Source: Anaeramoeba flamelloides (Eukaryota; Metamonada; Anaeramoebidae). From it: a DNA stretch of 64,000 nt. The position numbers and the translations under genes were made by a program. The notes under the pieces are model-generated. The model ran no database searches, had not been told where the DNA came from, and worked only from the letters and a program-made list of their open reading frames with translations. This document shows positions 22,175 to 35,400 of the stretch, piece by piece; positions within the stretch are counted from its first letter, which is position 1; each line of letters opens with the position of its first letter. The DNA lies in the NCBI GenBank assembly GCA_027625915.1, contig JANTQA010000033.1, positions 4,216,001-4,280,000 on the forward strand, given 5' to 3'.

Positions 22175-22790
22175 TTTAAGGGAGTGGCCATTTTTGAAAA
22201 TAAAATGAAATCTTGTAAAGATCTTGAAATTTTTTTTTTTTGTAATTTGTGTTTAGACTTATAAAATGGGTGAGTTAGCCCCACTTAAACAATTTATTAA
22301 TTTGAGTCTCTTTTTTGAAATCCAAAATTTACATATTTCCAATATAAAACGAAAAAAAGTAACCTATTATTTTGTTACAGAATTAAGTTAATTATTGAAA
22401 ATGGGAAATCATATTTTTCATTTTATGTTGGAAAGTATTGATTTTGAAAGAAAATTTTTTATTTGGTTTCTTTTTCTTTGATTAATATTTCAATTCAAAT
22501 CTCAACCAATAAAACTAATTGAAGTATAGGGGATTTAATAAATGAATATTCGGTAGAACCTTGACTACAGTTTATCAATTAAATCGAGATGTTAAGTAAA
22601 AAAATTTTTCTTTAAGGTTTTGAAAAAGTTGTTTTCTGATTTTCAAAAAATGAAAAAAAATTGCAAAAAAATTTTTTTAACAAATTGTTTGGTCTTATTC
22701 ACAAGAATCCTTATTACAATTCAATTCATTTTTTGCAGAAAAAAAATGATTTTGTATTTTCTTGAGGATAAAATTAACTAAATTCCTAAA

Positions 22791-23500
22791 TAAACTATTT
22801 TTCAGTTAAAGGAGTCTAGTTGTAATGGGTATAATACATGTGTTTAAAGGGTTTGCATAGATATTAGAAAGAAAAATTTTATTTTGGAAATTTTAAAAAT
22901 TGAAATCATTTTTTCACATTTTTACACATTTTTGTTTTTTTTTTTCGATTTTTTTTTTAAAACGTCATCCAGTTGCAAAAAATTTTTTTATTGCAAGATC
23001 AATAGTCACTTGGTAAAAATGTGCTATTCTAAGGTCATTGAAACCATGTAAAGATTGTTGAGAAATGATATTGATTTCTATTGCAATTCTATTCGATCTT
23101 TGATCCTGATATTTGTTTAATAAATTTGAAAAATTTTCACTTTATTTTCATTTCCTTTTTCAAATAGAGACCACAAATACCAACAAACTTTGTTTGGGGG
23201 CTTAATTTCGAAAAGAAAAAGTATGAAAAATGAAGTGAAAAATGTTTCATATTTATTATTCAAATACCAGTAGAAGATGAAAACGAACATTGTTGTTTTT
23301 CTCAATAGGTAACCGAAGAATTTGAGTTTTTCAATTTTTAAGAAAATCGATTGATTAATTAGTTTTCTTTCAGATATATATCAACAATTCTTTGACGTGT
23401 ATTATTCTGTTTATTTCTTATTTGTCCTTCAAAGGTCAATTATATAAAATAATTGATATTTGAAAAAAACGTTGGGCTCCTTTGACTGAAACAGAGTTTA
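22791..23500. mobile_element. Inverted-repeat element, family C, copy 2
   Basis: Ends are TAAACTATTTTTCAGTTAAA on the left and, reverse-complemented, TAAACTCTGTTTCAGTCAAA on the right. The sequence is collinear with 8021-8724 throughout. It is inserted inside the family D element, so it is younger than D copy 2. Confidence 0.85.
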
Positions 23501-23710
23501 TCTTCAAAAAAATTGTATTTTGAAAAATCGAATTTTGTATTAATACAAAAACAAAATTTCAGAGTAAAATTTTTACATGGCTTTAAAAGTTTGATTGTTA
23601 TAACTAATCTTCTTAAAAAAATAAAATTATTTTTTAATCCTTAAATATATCAATTTTTTTGGTTAACCAAAAGTTTTATCTCAAATAAGAAAAAAAATCT
23701 TTATTCTTTA

Positions 23711-23970
23711 TTTTTTTTTTTTATTGATGGAAGAAGTTTAAATTACACTCTAAATGTCCTTTTACTTAATTTTCCTCATGGGCAAAGTACGCGTAAAATC
23801 ATTGATTTCCCGATTTTTCAAGGAAAAGACACACCCAATTTTTTTTATGTTTAAAAAGGCAAAAGAAAAAAATTGAAAATAAAAAAGGAAAAAAGAAAAA
23901 GAAAAAAAAAGAAATTTGAAAAAGAAATTTAAAAAGGTTTTATAAGAAGCAATTGTTAAAAAATCCAAAA
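23711..23970 (-). mobile_element. SINE-like or severely truncated LINE fragment with LINE 3' tail, copy 1
   Basis: The minus strand ends with the same tail as the 6059-7290 LINE (GTAATTTAAACTTCTTCCAT then A/T run) and keeps the last codons (FSLKN.EINDFT, compare FSLVNNCEIYDFT). Upstream it is a pyrimidine-rich stretch unlike the LINE. The copy at 55040-55268 has the same extent, including similar 5' ends (TTATAAAACC versus CTTATAGACCC on the minus strand). Confidence 0.6.
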
Positions 23971-23989
23971 AAAAAAAACCAATGCTATC

Positions 23990-24300
23990 TTTAATTAAGG
24001 ACCCCCAAAATCACAGCCACGATACTTTTGGTTGGTTTAATAATTTGATAATTGATCATGAATGTTCACTTGGGGATCATTTCTTTAAGTTGAAGTAATT
24101 TCTTTTTTTTTTTGATCTTATTTGCTTTAAACCTTTGGTCATTTTTAGCCTTTGCTTTTTTGTTTTTATTTTCAAGTTACTCATACTTTCATGTTTCAGT
24201 GTTTCACAGTATTAGCAAGTAACCACTTGATCTTTTTCCTTTGTAACTCTTCTTCCCAAGATAAAGAAGATTCAGCTAGGGAAAAAATGGAAAAAAATAA
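23990..24300. repeat. Dispersed repeat family F, copy 1
   Basis: Collinear with 56330-56653: 'aattaaggac.cc.aaaat' then 'acttttggttggtttaat', 'tttgataattgatc', 'tttattttcaagtt.ctcatact', 'ttagcaag', and 'gaagattcagc'. The second copy is interrupted by the hAT element. Confidence 0.65.
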
Positions 24301-24597
24301 AAAATCTTTATATTAATATTACGAGTAACAAAGAAATGTTATAGTATAATAATGATCAAAATGACAAAAAACGGGGAAAAACCTAGATCATGTGAGAAAA
24401 AAAAAGAATTTAATAATTTTCTTTTTCAGAAAAAAAGGAAAAAAAAAATTGATCTCACGAAACTATTTTCTTTTATGACTTTCTTAGTGGATTAGAATTT
24501 TTTGACACTTGGGATCCCTAAAATTTGTAAGTAGAGAATACTGCCAATAACATATTTTCAAATTTTGCCTTGTTGTGGTAGAATACTAGTCCCTTAA

Positions 24598-25708
24598 AAT
24601 ATTATAAAATTGAAAAGTTACCTTCAAATAACACCAAAATCAGTTTGCTTTATCTACTTATACCACTTTATTTTAAAACACAATATATTTCATGGTAAGG
24701 TTATAAATATACATAGGCATAAGTGGAAAATAAGTAAAGAAGTAAATCAAATTGATTTTAATTTTGTCTTTTCTTGTTCGAAAATTATTAAATGTTTTTG
24801 TCCTTACTATGAATTTTGATCAAATTTCTTAAAAATCTTATAATTTACAATCAGTTGACTTTCTATCAACCTTAATTCTTTTATATCATTTTTTTTTTTT
24901 TTTTTGTTAAAGATCTTATATTTCAACCTACAAGACACAATTAATTCTGATAAAACCATCATACAATGAGGAAAAAAAAGAAAATTATTTAAAAATCAAT
25001 GAATCTGAACATTTAATCAATTATTTCAAATTCCCCCCTACTCAAAGATATATTTTTTCACTAAAATAATAAAAAAAGTGTTTAAGAAATTAACTTTACA
25101 ATTGTGTTCTAAGAATGTGGAAAATCTTGAAATTTTTTGAACATTCCCTTTTTAGTTCTCAAGTTTTGATGATAACAATCAATATAAATCAACATAGACG
25201 AATTTTCAAAAAGGAAACAAAAAATGATGCTCGGTTTTGGCTTTAGGTAGGTATGGAAAATTAAGGAAAACACAAGTAACACATTCTCACACACGACCTA
25301 TCAATATTTTTTTTAATAGAACTTGGGATTCTAATAATTGAACATACCTTATGTGCTTCAAATAAGAGAATATATTTAGACAATTTTCCAAATAAAAAAA
25401 GATTTAAAAATTAAAATTCTTTTTAAGATCATAACAAAATATGAACCTTTTCCATTATTGTTTACAAACTGATTTAAAATAAAAATTCGTTTCATTTTCA
25501 AAATGGAACTAAGCTCTTTTTGAAATTATTTTATTTTGGAAAAAATCTACAAAATCTTCAAATTACAAAATGGTTGTTTTAAAAGAGAATGAAAATATTT
25601 TAAAAACATCAAAATGAAAGCCCCAAAAATGAAGAATAAAAAATTTTTGATTATCGAAAGTAATTATTTTTTATTGTTACTTTTTTTTCGAATAATTTCG
25701 AATTGAAC
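24598..25708. other. AT-rich spacer upstream of the 25709 gene
   Basis: No repeat recognised. The 69- and 61-codon open frames here look random. The promoter of the following gene should lie in the last few hundred bases. Confidence 0.4.
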
Positions 25709-26433
25709 ATGTCTGTTGTGTATAATTTAATAATCAAACCCCAAAACGAATCAAGTTCTGTTTCTGTAAGTTTCTAATTGTTACCTTTCTTTTCCAAAAA
25801 TACCTTTCAAAAAATAAGAAACCCACATTTTGCAAAAAAAGAAAAAGAAAAAGAAGAAGAATGTGGAGAAAAGAAAAAATTTTTTTTTTATTCTTTCTGA
25901 TCTTGAAATTTTTTTTTTTTATTTTTATTTTTATTTTTATTCTTCAAAAAAACCCTTTCATATTTCTATAGTCCAACGAAGAAGAAGAACAAATCAACCA
26001 AATAAAAACAGAACTCCAAGAGGTGTTAAACCAAGAAAAGCAACAAGCATATGAAAATAACAATGGTGAAGAAACAAATTCGGAACAAAGCAAAGAAAAG
26101 AAATTGGAAAAATTCCGCGAAAGCGAAATCAATCTAATCTTCAACTCGAAGAGCATTTCCAACAATTTGGATTCCCAAAGGATTAAAAACATCAAAGGCT
26201 TCATTTCTTATGATGAGTTTAATCAAGAAAAGGACAAAAAAAAATTTAATCGAGAAGTCTTGATAAGATCAAAATCAGAAGACATTCAAATAATCTCAAG
26301 AAGGCAAAGAGAACACAGTAGCTCCAGTACCAGATTAAAAAAGTTAAAACAAAAATCAAAGTCCAAAAAGAAGAATAAAAATAAGAATCCCAAAAACGAT
26401 CAAGATCAAGACGATGTTTTTCAAGATTTTTGA
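25709..26433 (+). CDS. Hypothetical charged protein, two exons
   Basis: Exon 1 is 25709-25765 (19 codons, MSVVYNLIIKPQNESSSVS). The intron is 25766-25971 (GTAAGT...ATAG, 206 nt, phase 0). Exon 2 is 25972-26433, giving a 172-residue protein. The split gene is inferred from an open frame that continues upstream of its first apparent start to a good acceptor, together with an ATG exon ending in a consensus donor in the same phase. The protein has an acidic/Gln-rich coiled-coil-prone start (NEEEEQINQIKTELQEVL), a middle with INLIFNSKSISNNL and IKGFISYDEF, then Arg/Ser- and Lys-rich basic runs resembling a nuclear localisation signal (KSKSKKKNKNKN), and an acidic tail DDVFQDF. I do not recognise the family. 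A nuclear or RNA-associated role is only a guess from composition. Confidence 0.7.
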
Positions 26434-27193
26434 GTATGTGTTCTCTAAAATTATTCAAAAAAATACTCTTTGTGCGTTTGGTTTTCAAATAATGTGATTT
26501 CATTTAAAGTAATATTTGACCAAATTGGAAAAAATTAATTTAAGTTTATTTTTCCTTTGGTTCGGCCATTTGAAAAAAGTCAGGATGAAAAGTTTTCAAA
26601 GGTGTGACTCAAACTGTTTGACTACTCTTTTAAGCAACATGGGCACCGCTTTTGAAAACACTTGTGGCACACTTTTTAAAATGGTTCATGCTTTGTTTTT
26701 ATATCTTTTGTTTTCAAATTATATCCTTTCGTCGGGATATTTGTAAAAAATACAAAAAAAAAAAAAAAAAGAATTTGAAATTATCAAATAAATGAAAGCT
26801 TGAGTAATATTATTGCTTTAAATTATAACTGCTCCAGATTTATGAAAAAAAAAAAATCTTTCTTTTTATTTTGTTTTTTGAATTTTTTTACCGAAAATTA
26901 ATTGAAAAAAAAAAAATTTAATATTTGTTCCTAGATCAAAATAAAAAATATATTAAATTGTATACACGCCTGTTTTTTTATTTTTTATTTTTTATTTTTT
27001 ATTTTTAAATTTTTTTTTTCATTTTTATTTTTTCTGGTGAGATATAAACCAGTATATTGGATTCCAATCAACATAAAGCAGAATCTACAAGCCTAAAGAC
27101 ATTTTGAAGAAAATCTAATTATAGTAAAACACATTTTGACAAGTTACAATAGTTTTTAATTAGAAAATTTCAAAATTTATTTTTTTAGAATTG
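26434..27193. other. AT-rich spacer
   Basis: Contains a 76-codon open frame (26516-26746) that I judge random, an A-run at about 26755 and a poly-T 'ttttta' microsatellite near 26980-27000. Confidence 0.4.
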
Positions 27194-27753
27194 AACTATT
27201 AGCTAGTTAAAGGGTCACAGTTGTAGACAGGGGATTACATCTGTTTATGGTGTTTAAATCGATATTAGAAGAAAAAATTTATTTTGGAAATTGAAAATTG
27301 GATCATTTTTTCATATTTTGCTTTTTTCTTTTTTTTTTTTCAATTGTTTTTTTTAAAAAATTAATAATTCATTTAAGAATTTTTTTTTTTATATACAAGA
27401 TCGATTGTCAATTTGGTAAAAATGTGGTACTTCTAATGTTACTAAAACAGCGAAAATGATTGGAGATGAATCATATTGATTTCTACATTGGAATTTTATT
27501 TGGATTTTCAATTGGAAGATCAAATTAAACTTTTGTATTTTTCTCTTAATGGTGACCTAAGAAAGTAAGTTTTTCTAATTTTTAAGAAAATATATTGATT
27601 TTTTTGTTTTATTTGATAACGGTATCAACAATTCTTTGATTTTTATATTATTAACAGTTTATTTTTTTTATTTGTTCTTCAAAGTTCAATTCGAAAAAAT
27701 AATCTTAATTTGAAAAAAAAATATTGAAAACGTTGACTGAAACAATTTTTATT
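27194..27753. repeat. Inverted-repeat element, family C, copy 3 (diverged)
   Basis: Starts 'ctagttaaagggtcacagttgtag' and ends 'aacgttgactgaaaca', with C-family blocks between ('gatattagaagaaaaaatttattttggaaatt', 'ggtaaaaatgtg', 'tatcaacaattctttga'). The central 'gagaccacaaatacc' section is missing, so this is an internally deleted older copy. Confidence 0.7.
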
Positions 27754-28286
27754 TTTAAAAAATACTCTTGAAAGAAAAATAGAAGAATTAAAGATATATT
27801 TATAGAAAGAACTTTTACACATAAAGTTGTAAAAAAAGAGTTAAACCTATTTTCTAAAACAAAAAATTATTTTTTATTAATTTCAGTTATAAAAAATCCA
27901 AAAATCTGATGAAAATTTTATTTAATTGATTGTTCAAATAAAGGAAAGATGTAACAAGAGTACGATTACAAAAATAAAAAAAGAGAAGAAGAGAAATAAT
28001 TAAAATATTAATAAAAAAACATTAAATACTATTTGCATGTCTAAAATTGAAAAAAATATTAATTGTTGTTCGATTAACTAGATTTTGAAATAATTTGATA
28101 AAATTTCAAAATTTACCCAATTATTTTGAATAATGGAAGACAGCTATTCGCTTTTTTTAAAATTTAGAAATAAAAAGAATTTTTTTTTTCAATTTCTTTT
28201 TATTTGTCTTATTAAAAAAAAAAAAAAAAAACAATGTATAATTTTCTTGAGTTTATTGTATATTTGAAAAAAATAAGTTCGGTTTT

Positions 28287-28455
28287 CTTGTGTTTTCTAT
28301 TCACTTGTACAACCAATAGAGTTTTGGTTAGGTTTTTTTTACTTTTTAAAATAAACCGAAAATTTATTAAAATTTTCAGTTTATTTCAAAAAGTAAAAAA
28401 AACCTAGAACACTTTACAGAATTAAATAGAAAACACCAAGAGAAAAAATGTTAAT
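28287..28455. repeat. Palindromic repeat family H, copy 3
   Basis: Nested inverted arms: an outer TTTTCTTGTGTTTTCTATT against its near-complement at about 28430, and an inner GGTTTTTTTTACTTTTTAAA against its complement near 28390 around 'aaaatttattaaaatttt'. It ends in 'ctagaacactttacag'. Confidence 0.75.
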
Positions 28456-31400
28456 TTTTTTGAAATTTAAAAGAATGGTTTAAAAAAGAATGTTTTTACT
28501 CCACTCTTAAAAATATTGGAGAATGTAAGTACTAAACGGTATTTCCCCATAATGAACAAGAGTGACAATAACCAAATATACATATTATCAATAATATACA
28601 AAAATTCACCAATTTGGGATTCATAATTGATATTACATTGCTGTTAAGTTTTTTTTAAATCTAAAATAAGGAAAAAAAATCAAATATTTTACTTAATTCC
28701 TCCGAATTGAAAAAAATATGGGTGGGTCGTACTCAGATGAGTATAATTTTAGAAACATGGATTTTTATTTTTATTTACAATTATCAGTATTTTGGTATTT
28801 TTGATTTTTTTTTTTTTTTTTCTTTATTAGCTAAAGTTTTCAAATCATAAGGTTAATGATAAAAAATTCTAGAAAAGAAGAACATATTTCATAAATTTGA
28901 TTAATTACACAAAAGATTTTCCAAGTTATTTTTTCTGAGAATAAAGTTTTCATAAATTTTTTTTGTCTTATATTTTTGATAATTCTTTTCAAATTTGAAA
29001 TTTCTTTTTTTGAATCATCTTTACCAAATATTGAAAACTAAAGTCAAGATAATAATGTGGTTAATTATTACAAATTTCACAAACCTTCAAAAACTACATG
29101 TTTTTTTATTATCTTTTTTGAATTTTGATTTTGATGTTTTAATTTTAGAAACTTGGATTAAAATAATATCATAAGCCAATAAAACCTTTCTAGTTAATTG
29201 AAATTTTTTTTTTATTTGTTTTTTTTTATATTTTGTTGTAATTAAATTTTTTTTAAAGTTTTTCTATTTAAATACAGTGAAGAATTTATTTTTTTATAAA
29301 GTAAACTTCTCCATAATTGAAGGTATAAAGTAAATTTAAGGGCTGTCTCCAAACTTTATTAAAACAGTAAACTTTTAAAAAGTTTTAATTCTAAAAAAAT
29401 TTTCACTTTTTTAAAAGATAAAAAACAATAAATGAAATAAAAGGGTCCTCATACTTTTAAAAAGATTTTATTCAAGTAATAATTTCCAATATTATTACAT
29501 CTGAAAGTAAATTTTTGGAATTTATAGAAAAAAAATTATGATGTTAAAAATACTTTAAAATACATGATTTCAAAAGAAACCACTAGAAATCGACTCTTTA
29601 AATAACATATTTCTTTTTATCATAAGACAAAAACCTTATGGGGGGGCACATATTTGTGAATTTATTTTCTGAACATCAATTTAATTGTTATTTGATTCTA
29701 CTCATTATAATTATATATTGAAATCACAATTAAATTGATAAAAATATCTATAAACACTTTTAGAAACATTTTATTAATTTGTTATTAATTATTAACACCT
29801 TAAGAAATTATACAAAAACAAAATTTAACTAACTATCTAAACCCCCAACCTGGATTAATTCTATTTATAAAATTCCAATAGACAAGAAAGCAATATCGAA
29901 GCTAAATAATATAATAATGATATTGGTAATTTCCTATTTAAATCATTTTTTTTTTTCAACTGTTTTTTAAGGATTGAAACTCGCTTTTCAACACATACAA
30001 ATAATCCATGATGTAAAAAATGTGTATCACATTAGTAAAAAAATAACGAAATATATGATAAAGTAAAAAAAGATTTTTTGAAAATCTAATTTCTATTCTA
30101 GAAGAGAATATTATCAGTATATAATAATCTATTAACAATACTAGTATTTTATATATACTGAAAAATATTATTGATAAAAATTTTTAATTTTTATTTTTGA
30201 AAACAAGATCTTTAATTTCAAAAGAAATTGTCTCTGTTTGAATTAAACTTTACTTCTCTTATAAAATTTATTTTTCAATACAATCCTTAAAAATTGATCA
30301 ACTCTGAAAAGAATTCTCAATTTTTTTAAATTTATAAATACCTAAAAATCAAAAGAAAGTATCAATGTAGAGTAATTATGAACTTGAATAATCACCCCTT
30401 AATATATTAATTTTAAATTTTTGGAATTGTTGTAAACAAAAAAAGACTTTTTCTAATGTAAATGTCTCAATTTTTGTTTGAATTAATAATTTTTTTCAAA
30501 CTATAAAAGTACAATATAGCGTATATAAACAACAATTTTAAAAAGAAATAAAATATGAAAAAAAAAAAATAATTCAGATTTCTCTAAGGTTACTAGATAG
30601 GTCAGAATTACCATAATAAAATAATACTTGTAGATAGTTTTCATTTTCTAAATACAAAATTGAAAAAATATAAATTTGAGTTTGAAATCGATCGGGCTTA
30701 TATTTTCAATACAAATAAGCCCATTTAAAAGTTTTAACAAATGGATTTTTTTTTTTTTTGAGATCTTGAAGAATTATAATTTGTTTATTAATCAAATGTA
30801 TACGGTGATTTAACTCACCCATGTTTTTAACTTTAATCCATTTTGAAAATTTTACCCATGATCAAAATATTGATTTTTATATAGCAATAAATATAAAACA
30901 CTACAAGTATTACAATAAAATTTAAACAAGGAATAGGGTTCTCTTAATATATTTTAAAAAAGAATTCAAAAGATACTGAAAGATTAAAAAATAATTTTTT
31001 GGTAATTTTGTTGAAGCACCCATCTTTATTAAAAATAAATAAAAACTAATTTTTTGACTAAATTATGAGACAAAGATTATTTTTGAATTTATACACAAAA
31101 TCAGATACTTCTGTTGTAACATTTTTAAATTTATGATGAAGTTTTGAAAACAAAATCAATTTACATTATTTTTTAATATTTGGAATTAGTTCAGGATCTA
31201 ACCTTAAAATTTATTTTAAAACTCGGCCAAGTGTATATAAAAACATAATAACTTTCCTAGCTCCAGTACTTAAATCGTAAAAAAAACTATAGTTAAATTT
31301 TTGGAAAAGTCCTTACAGTTGTTTACCTGAATTATTTTTGTCAAGGTCATTTAAAAAAAGAATCAAACAAAATCAATTCCTTTCGAAATTAAAAAGGTTA

Positions 31401-32463
31401 ATAGAAAAACCAAAAATTAAAAAAAAAAATGAATGTTCATGATATATACTTCAATTAAACACACAACTAAAAAGTAAAAAAAAATCACTCAGATTGAAAA
31501 CCAAATCTTAAAAAAAAAAGTGATTTTTTTCTATTTATAAATAACTTTGGGTGATTATTCTTCGGATTAAAGGAATCTTATTATGATTTCTTTTGATTTA
31601 TTTGACAAAAAAGACAAAAATTACTCTTGGTCCTTTTTAGAGAATAATTCACAATTTGGGTATGAAGAGAATTTTTTAAAGTTCTCACAAACTTATAAAA
31701 ATCAAATTCTCTAAGGGAAAAAAAATTTTTTCAATAGAACAAATTGGTAGTGTGTAATTAATTTGTAAAGAACAATTCTAATTGTTGAAAAATTAAATTG
31801 TTTCAAAACCATAAATTATTAACTTGTTATTGATATTCACTTAATAAATGGGGAAAAGTGTCCAGTTCCTGATCTTGTAATTTTGAAAAGACTGTTTGTT
31901 GGAAAATAAATATAAGAATATTTTCTTTCAGCTTTCCAAAAAAAAAGATATAAAAATCATGTAACATTTCAAATTTTGAATTCTTAAAATCAAGCTTTAA
32001 TTATTAATTTTCCCTTTTTCGAATTGGGAACTTTAGTGATTTATAACAATTATTGTCAAGTGATTTTTGTGAATGCTAAAGGAAAATTTTGATCGTTTTA
32101 TTTTGCATTTAACAGTAGGCTCAATTTGTCTCAAAATTTGCAAATTAAAACCAGTTACAATGGTAAATAGATTTGTAAAAGAAAAAAATAGAAAATGAAG
32201 TGAAAATTTGAAACTTATAATTCGGTAAATACTAGAATCTCAAAACAATAATTTCCAAATGCCAATCTTTGGTATTAATTTCAAATCTGTGAAAAACAAT
32301 TGGACTAAAGAAAAAAAAGAAAAATTTTTATTTTTTTCAACTTTTTTGGCAAATTTTTTTTTTGTTTTTTCTCTCGTTTCTTTGTTTTCCGAAAAAGAAA
32401 ATCCAAAAAAAAACACAAATAATTACTTGTAGTTGAACAAAGAATTTGAATTGTTTTGAAAGA
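28456..32463. other. 4-kb AT-rich spacer upstream of the SH3 scaffold
   Basis: No gene found. Features are homopolymer runs and a short inverted pair near 31480-31530 ('aaaaaaatcact' against 'agtgattttttt'). A segment at 32180-32240 ('aaaatgaagtgaaaatttgaaac', 'ggtaaatacta') faintly resembles the interior of family C. Confidence 0.4.
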
Positions 32464-35400
32464 ATGTCCGACTTTGGAAACAAAAGGAGACAAATCGAAG
32501 AAAAGCCAACAAATTTCAAATCTTTATTTGCACGCTTTGAAGGAGGCAATTCACAAGAACCAAAAGAAAATTACAAACAAAAACAAAACAACCAAAACCG
32601 AAAGCCACTTAACCAACAACGATTTAATACCATCTCCGGAAACAACCAGCGAACAACCTCAAGAGAAAATGAAAACCCATTGGAAAACCCACAATCTCAT
32701 ATTAAAAGCAATCTTGTTAACAATAATTCCAAAAAAGAGACTTTGCATTCTCAAACAAAAAAAGGATGGGGCACAGTTACTAACAAAAGCACAGGGTGGG
32801 GAACTAACAAAAACGCAGGGTGGGGAACTAATAAACAGAACACAGGATGGGGAAACAAAAAAAACACAGGCTGGGGAACTAACAAACAAAGCACAGGGTG
32901 GGGAAATAAACAGAGCGCCCAGAGGGGAACTAATAAACAGAACACAGGGTGGGGTAATAAAACAAACACAGGATGGGGAAACAAAAAAAACACAGGATGG
33001 GGAACTAACAAACAAAGCACAGGATGGGGGAATAAAAAGAACAGCGAACAAGAAAACCAACAAAAAACAAACAAACCAAGAAGAAGACCTCCAGAAATAC
33101 CAACAATTCACAAACCTACAAATCAAAATGAAGCAAATTTTTCAAATAAAAAAGAAGACGAACCAGTTCAAGATCTAAAATATCTTGTAACTAAAGATCA
33201 CCAACGTATCAGTGAAAAAATACCAAACGTTTTGCCTCTAACTAAAGGAGAAATTGTTCAGTTGATAAGTAAAACTGAAAAGGATGTTTGGCTAAAAGGG
33301 AAAGACTCTCAAGGGAATGTTGGTCTATTTCATTTAAATTATGTTCAAGTACAACCAAATAATATTCAGGATCAAGGCCATTCCCAAAATGAAAATGAAA
33401 ACGAAAACCAGAATAACATTTCTCAGAAAAATGAAAATGGAAATAACATTACAGAAAAAATAATTTATATTGCAAAAAAAGATTACCAAAATGACTCTGA
33501 TCAAAATGTTTTAGTATTAAAGAAAGGAGACGAAATTGAGTTTGTGTCAAAAACTGAAAGTGAGGGTTGGATGAATGGCAAATTAAAAAATGGAAAAATT
33601 GGCTATTTTTATATCAATTTTGTCTATTTAAAAGGCGAAAAACCAGAATCGTCTTCCTCAGACAGCGACTCTGGCAGCGACTCTAATAGTGGAACTGATT
33701 CGGTTGATACCGATTCAGAAAATGAACAAGAATTGGAGTCTGAATCTAAAAATAAAAATAAAAATGTACATGAAAAGGGAAAGGATCATTCCCAAAAAAA
33801 TCTGTTGAATACGCCATTAATTAACAGCAGCAGCAGCAGCAACAACAATGATGATGATAGCAAAAAAATAATCTATCTTGTTACTCAAAATTATAAACCA
33901 CCGTCAAGTTTACCATCTGTTTTAGAATTAATAAAAGGGGAAGAAATTGAATTTATTAGTGACACTAAAAAGTCAGGGTGGTTAAAAGGGAAAAATAAAG
34001 AAGGGCAAATAGGGTTTATTTTCAGAAAAGGTGTGACTTTAAAAAAAAAAACCAAAAAACCAATCCCTGCCATTAGCAAACCACAAGAAAACAATAACAA
34101 AAGCAACAAAAAGATTATTTACGTTGCGATACGTAATTTTTTAAATCACCAAAATATTCCAGGGGCATTATTTTTTATGAAAGGAGATGAAATTGAGTTT
34201 TTATCAAAAACCTCAAAGCCTTTATGGTATGAAGGAAAAGATTCAAGTGGTAAAAGGGGGTATTTCCCAAAAGATTATGCCAGGTTGAAAACGGGAAACC
34301 CAATCGTTAAGGTGAATACTCCAATTAAAAAGCCAAATCAGATTCAAAGCAATAATTTCAACGCAAAGAGAGAAACAAAAGGCCAACCAAAAAATGAATT
34401 AAATTCCAATTTCGCAGAATACGATGAAAAAAAAACATATTGTAAAGCAACACAAACTTTTAAAAATCCTGAACAAAGAAAAAATGTATTAGTCTTTGAA
34501 AAGGGAATGATGATTGAATTAATAAAGAAAACAAATGAAACTTGGTGGAAAGGGACTTTAAATGGACAAGAAGGATATTTCCCAGTTGATCATATCCATG
34601 AAATTCCCGGTAAAAAGGACAAGGTGTATTATATCGCTCTAAAGGATTTTAAAAAAAGATTGAAAAAAAATATGTTGGATTTTAAAAAAGGTGATCGAAT
34701 TGAATTTTTAATGGAAACGACCAAAAAGGGGAAATTGTTAAAAGGTAAGCACCCAAATGGTAATATTGGGTTTTTTCGCCTCAAGCATGTGAAAATGGAA
34801 AAAATTAAATCAAAGAACAAGAAAAAGCCAAAGATTTCGAAATCAGATTCCAATGTTAAAAAAACTGTAAAAATAATTAAAGTAAAGGCACTACAAGATT
34901 TCCAAGAAAAAACAGCCTTTGGAAAGCCTTTACATTTTAAAGCTGGAGAAATAATTGAAATTGTTCAAAAAACACCCACTGGTTGGTGGAAAGGAAAAAT
35001 TAATGATAGAATTGGGTTTTTCCCCTCAAAGGTAGTTGTTGATCTTTCTCAAAATAAAACGACAACTGTTGAAAAAAATGGCAAACCTGAAAAAACAATT
35101 CCAAAAAAAATCAATTTACAAAAAATTTTAAGTACAGAAACAGAAGTGGCAAAAGATGCTAAAAATATTTTTTCATATACTAACCCACAAACACAAACAC
35201 AAACAAAAACACAATTAGCACAACAAAAAGAAGAAAATTCACCAATGATTCAAAAAACAAAAACAAAAGCTAATAATAACACCAAAACTGAAACTAAATC
35301 AGATCCAAAAAAAATCAATAAAACAAAAGATAAACAGAAAGGAAAGGAAAAGGGGAAAGAAACCAAAACAAAGGATAAACTAAAAGGAAAGGAGAAGGGG

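Larger units (their letters stand above)
22175..24597. mobile_element. Family D inverted-repeat element, copy 2, with three nested insertions
   Basis: Begins TTTAAGGGAGTGGCCATTTT and ends, reverse-complemented, TTTTAAGGGACTAG; TTAA sits at both ends. The D sequence is interrupted by a C element (22791-23500), a LINE-tailed fragment (23711-23970) and an F repeat (about 23990-24300). Removing them leaves roughly 1.15 kb, similar to the 1.3 kb of copy 3 after removal of its own insert. No transposase frame survives. Confidence 0.7.

Noticed and set aside
25830-26054. Lys-rich 74-codon frame starting in the intron of the 25709 gene
   Set aside because: It crosses the intron and splice acceptor in a frame different from the supported exon 2.
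32456-33178. Overlapping open frames on both strands across the GW repeat (for example a 240-codon plus-strand frame and 107/155-codon minus-strand frames)
   Set aside because: A tandem repeat lacking stops in one frame often lacks them in the others. Only the SH3 scaffold frame continues into conserved domains.
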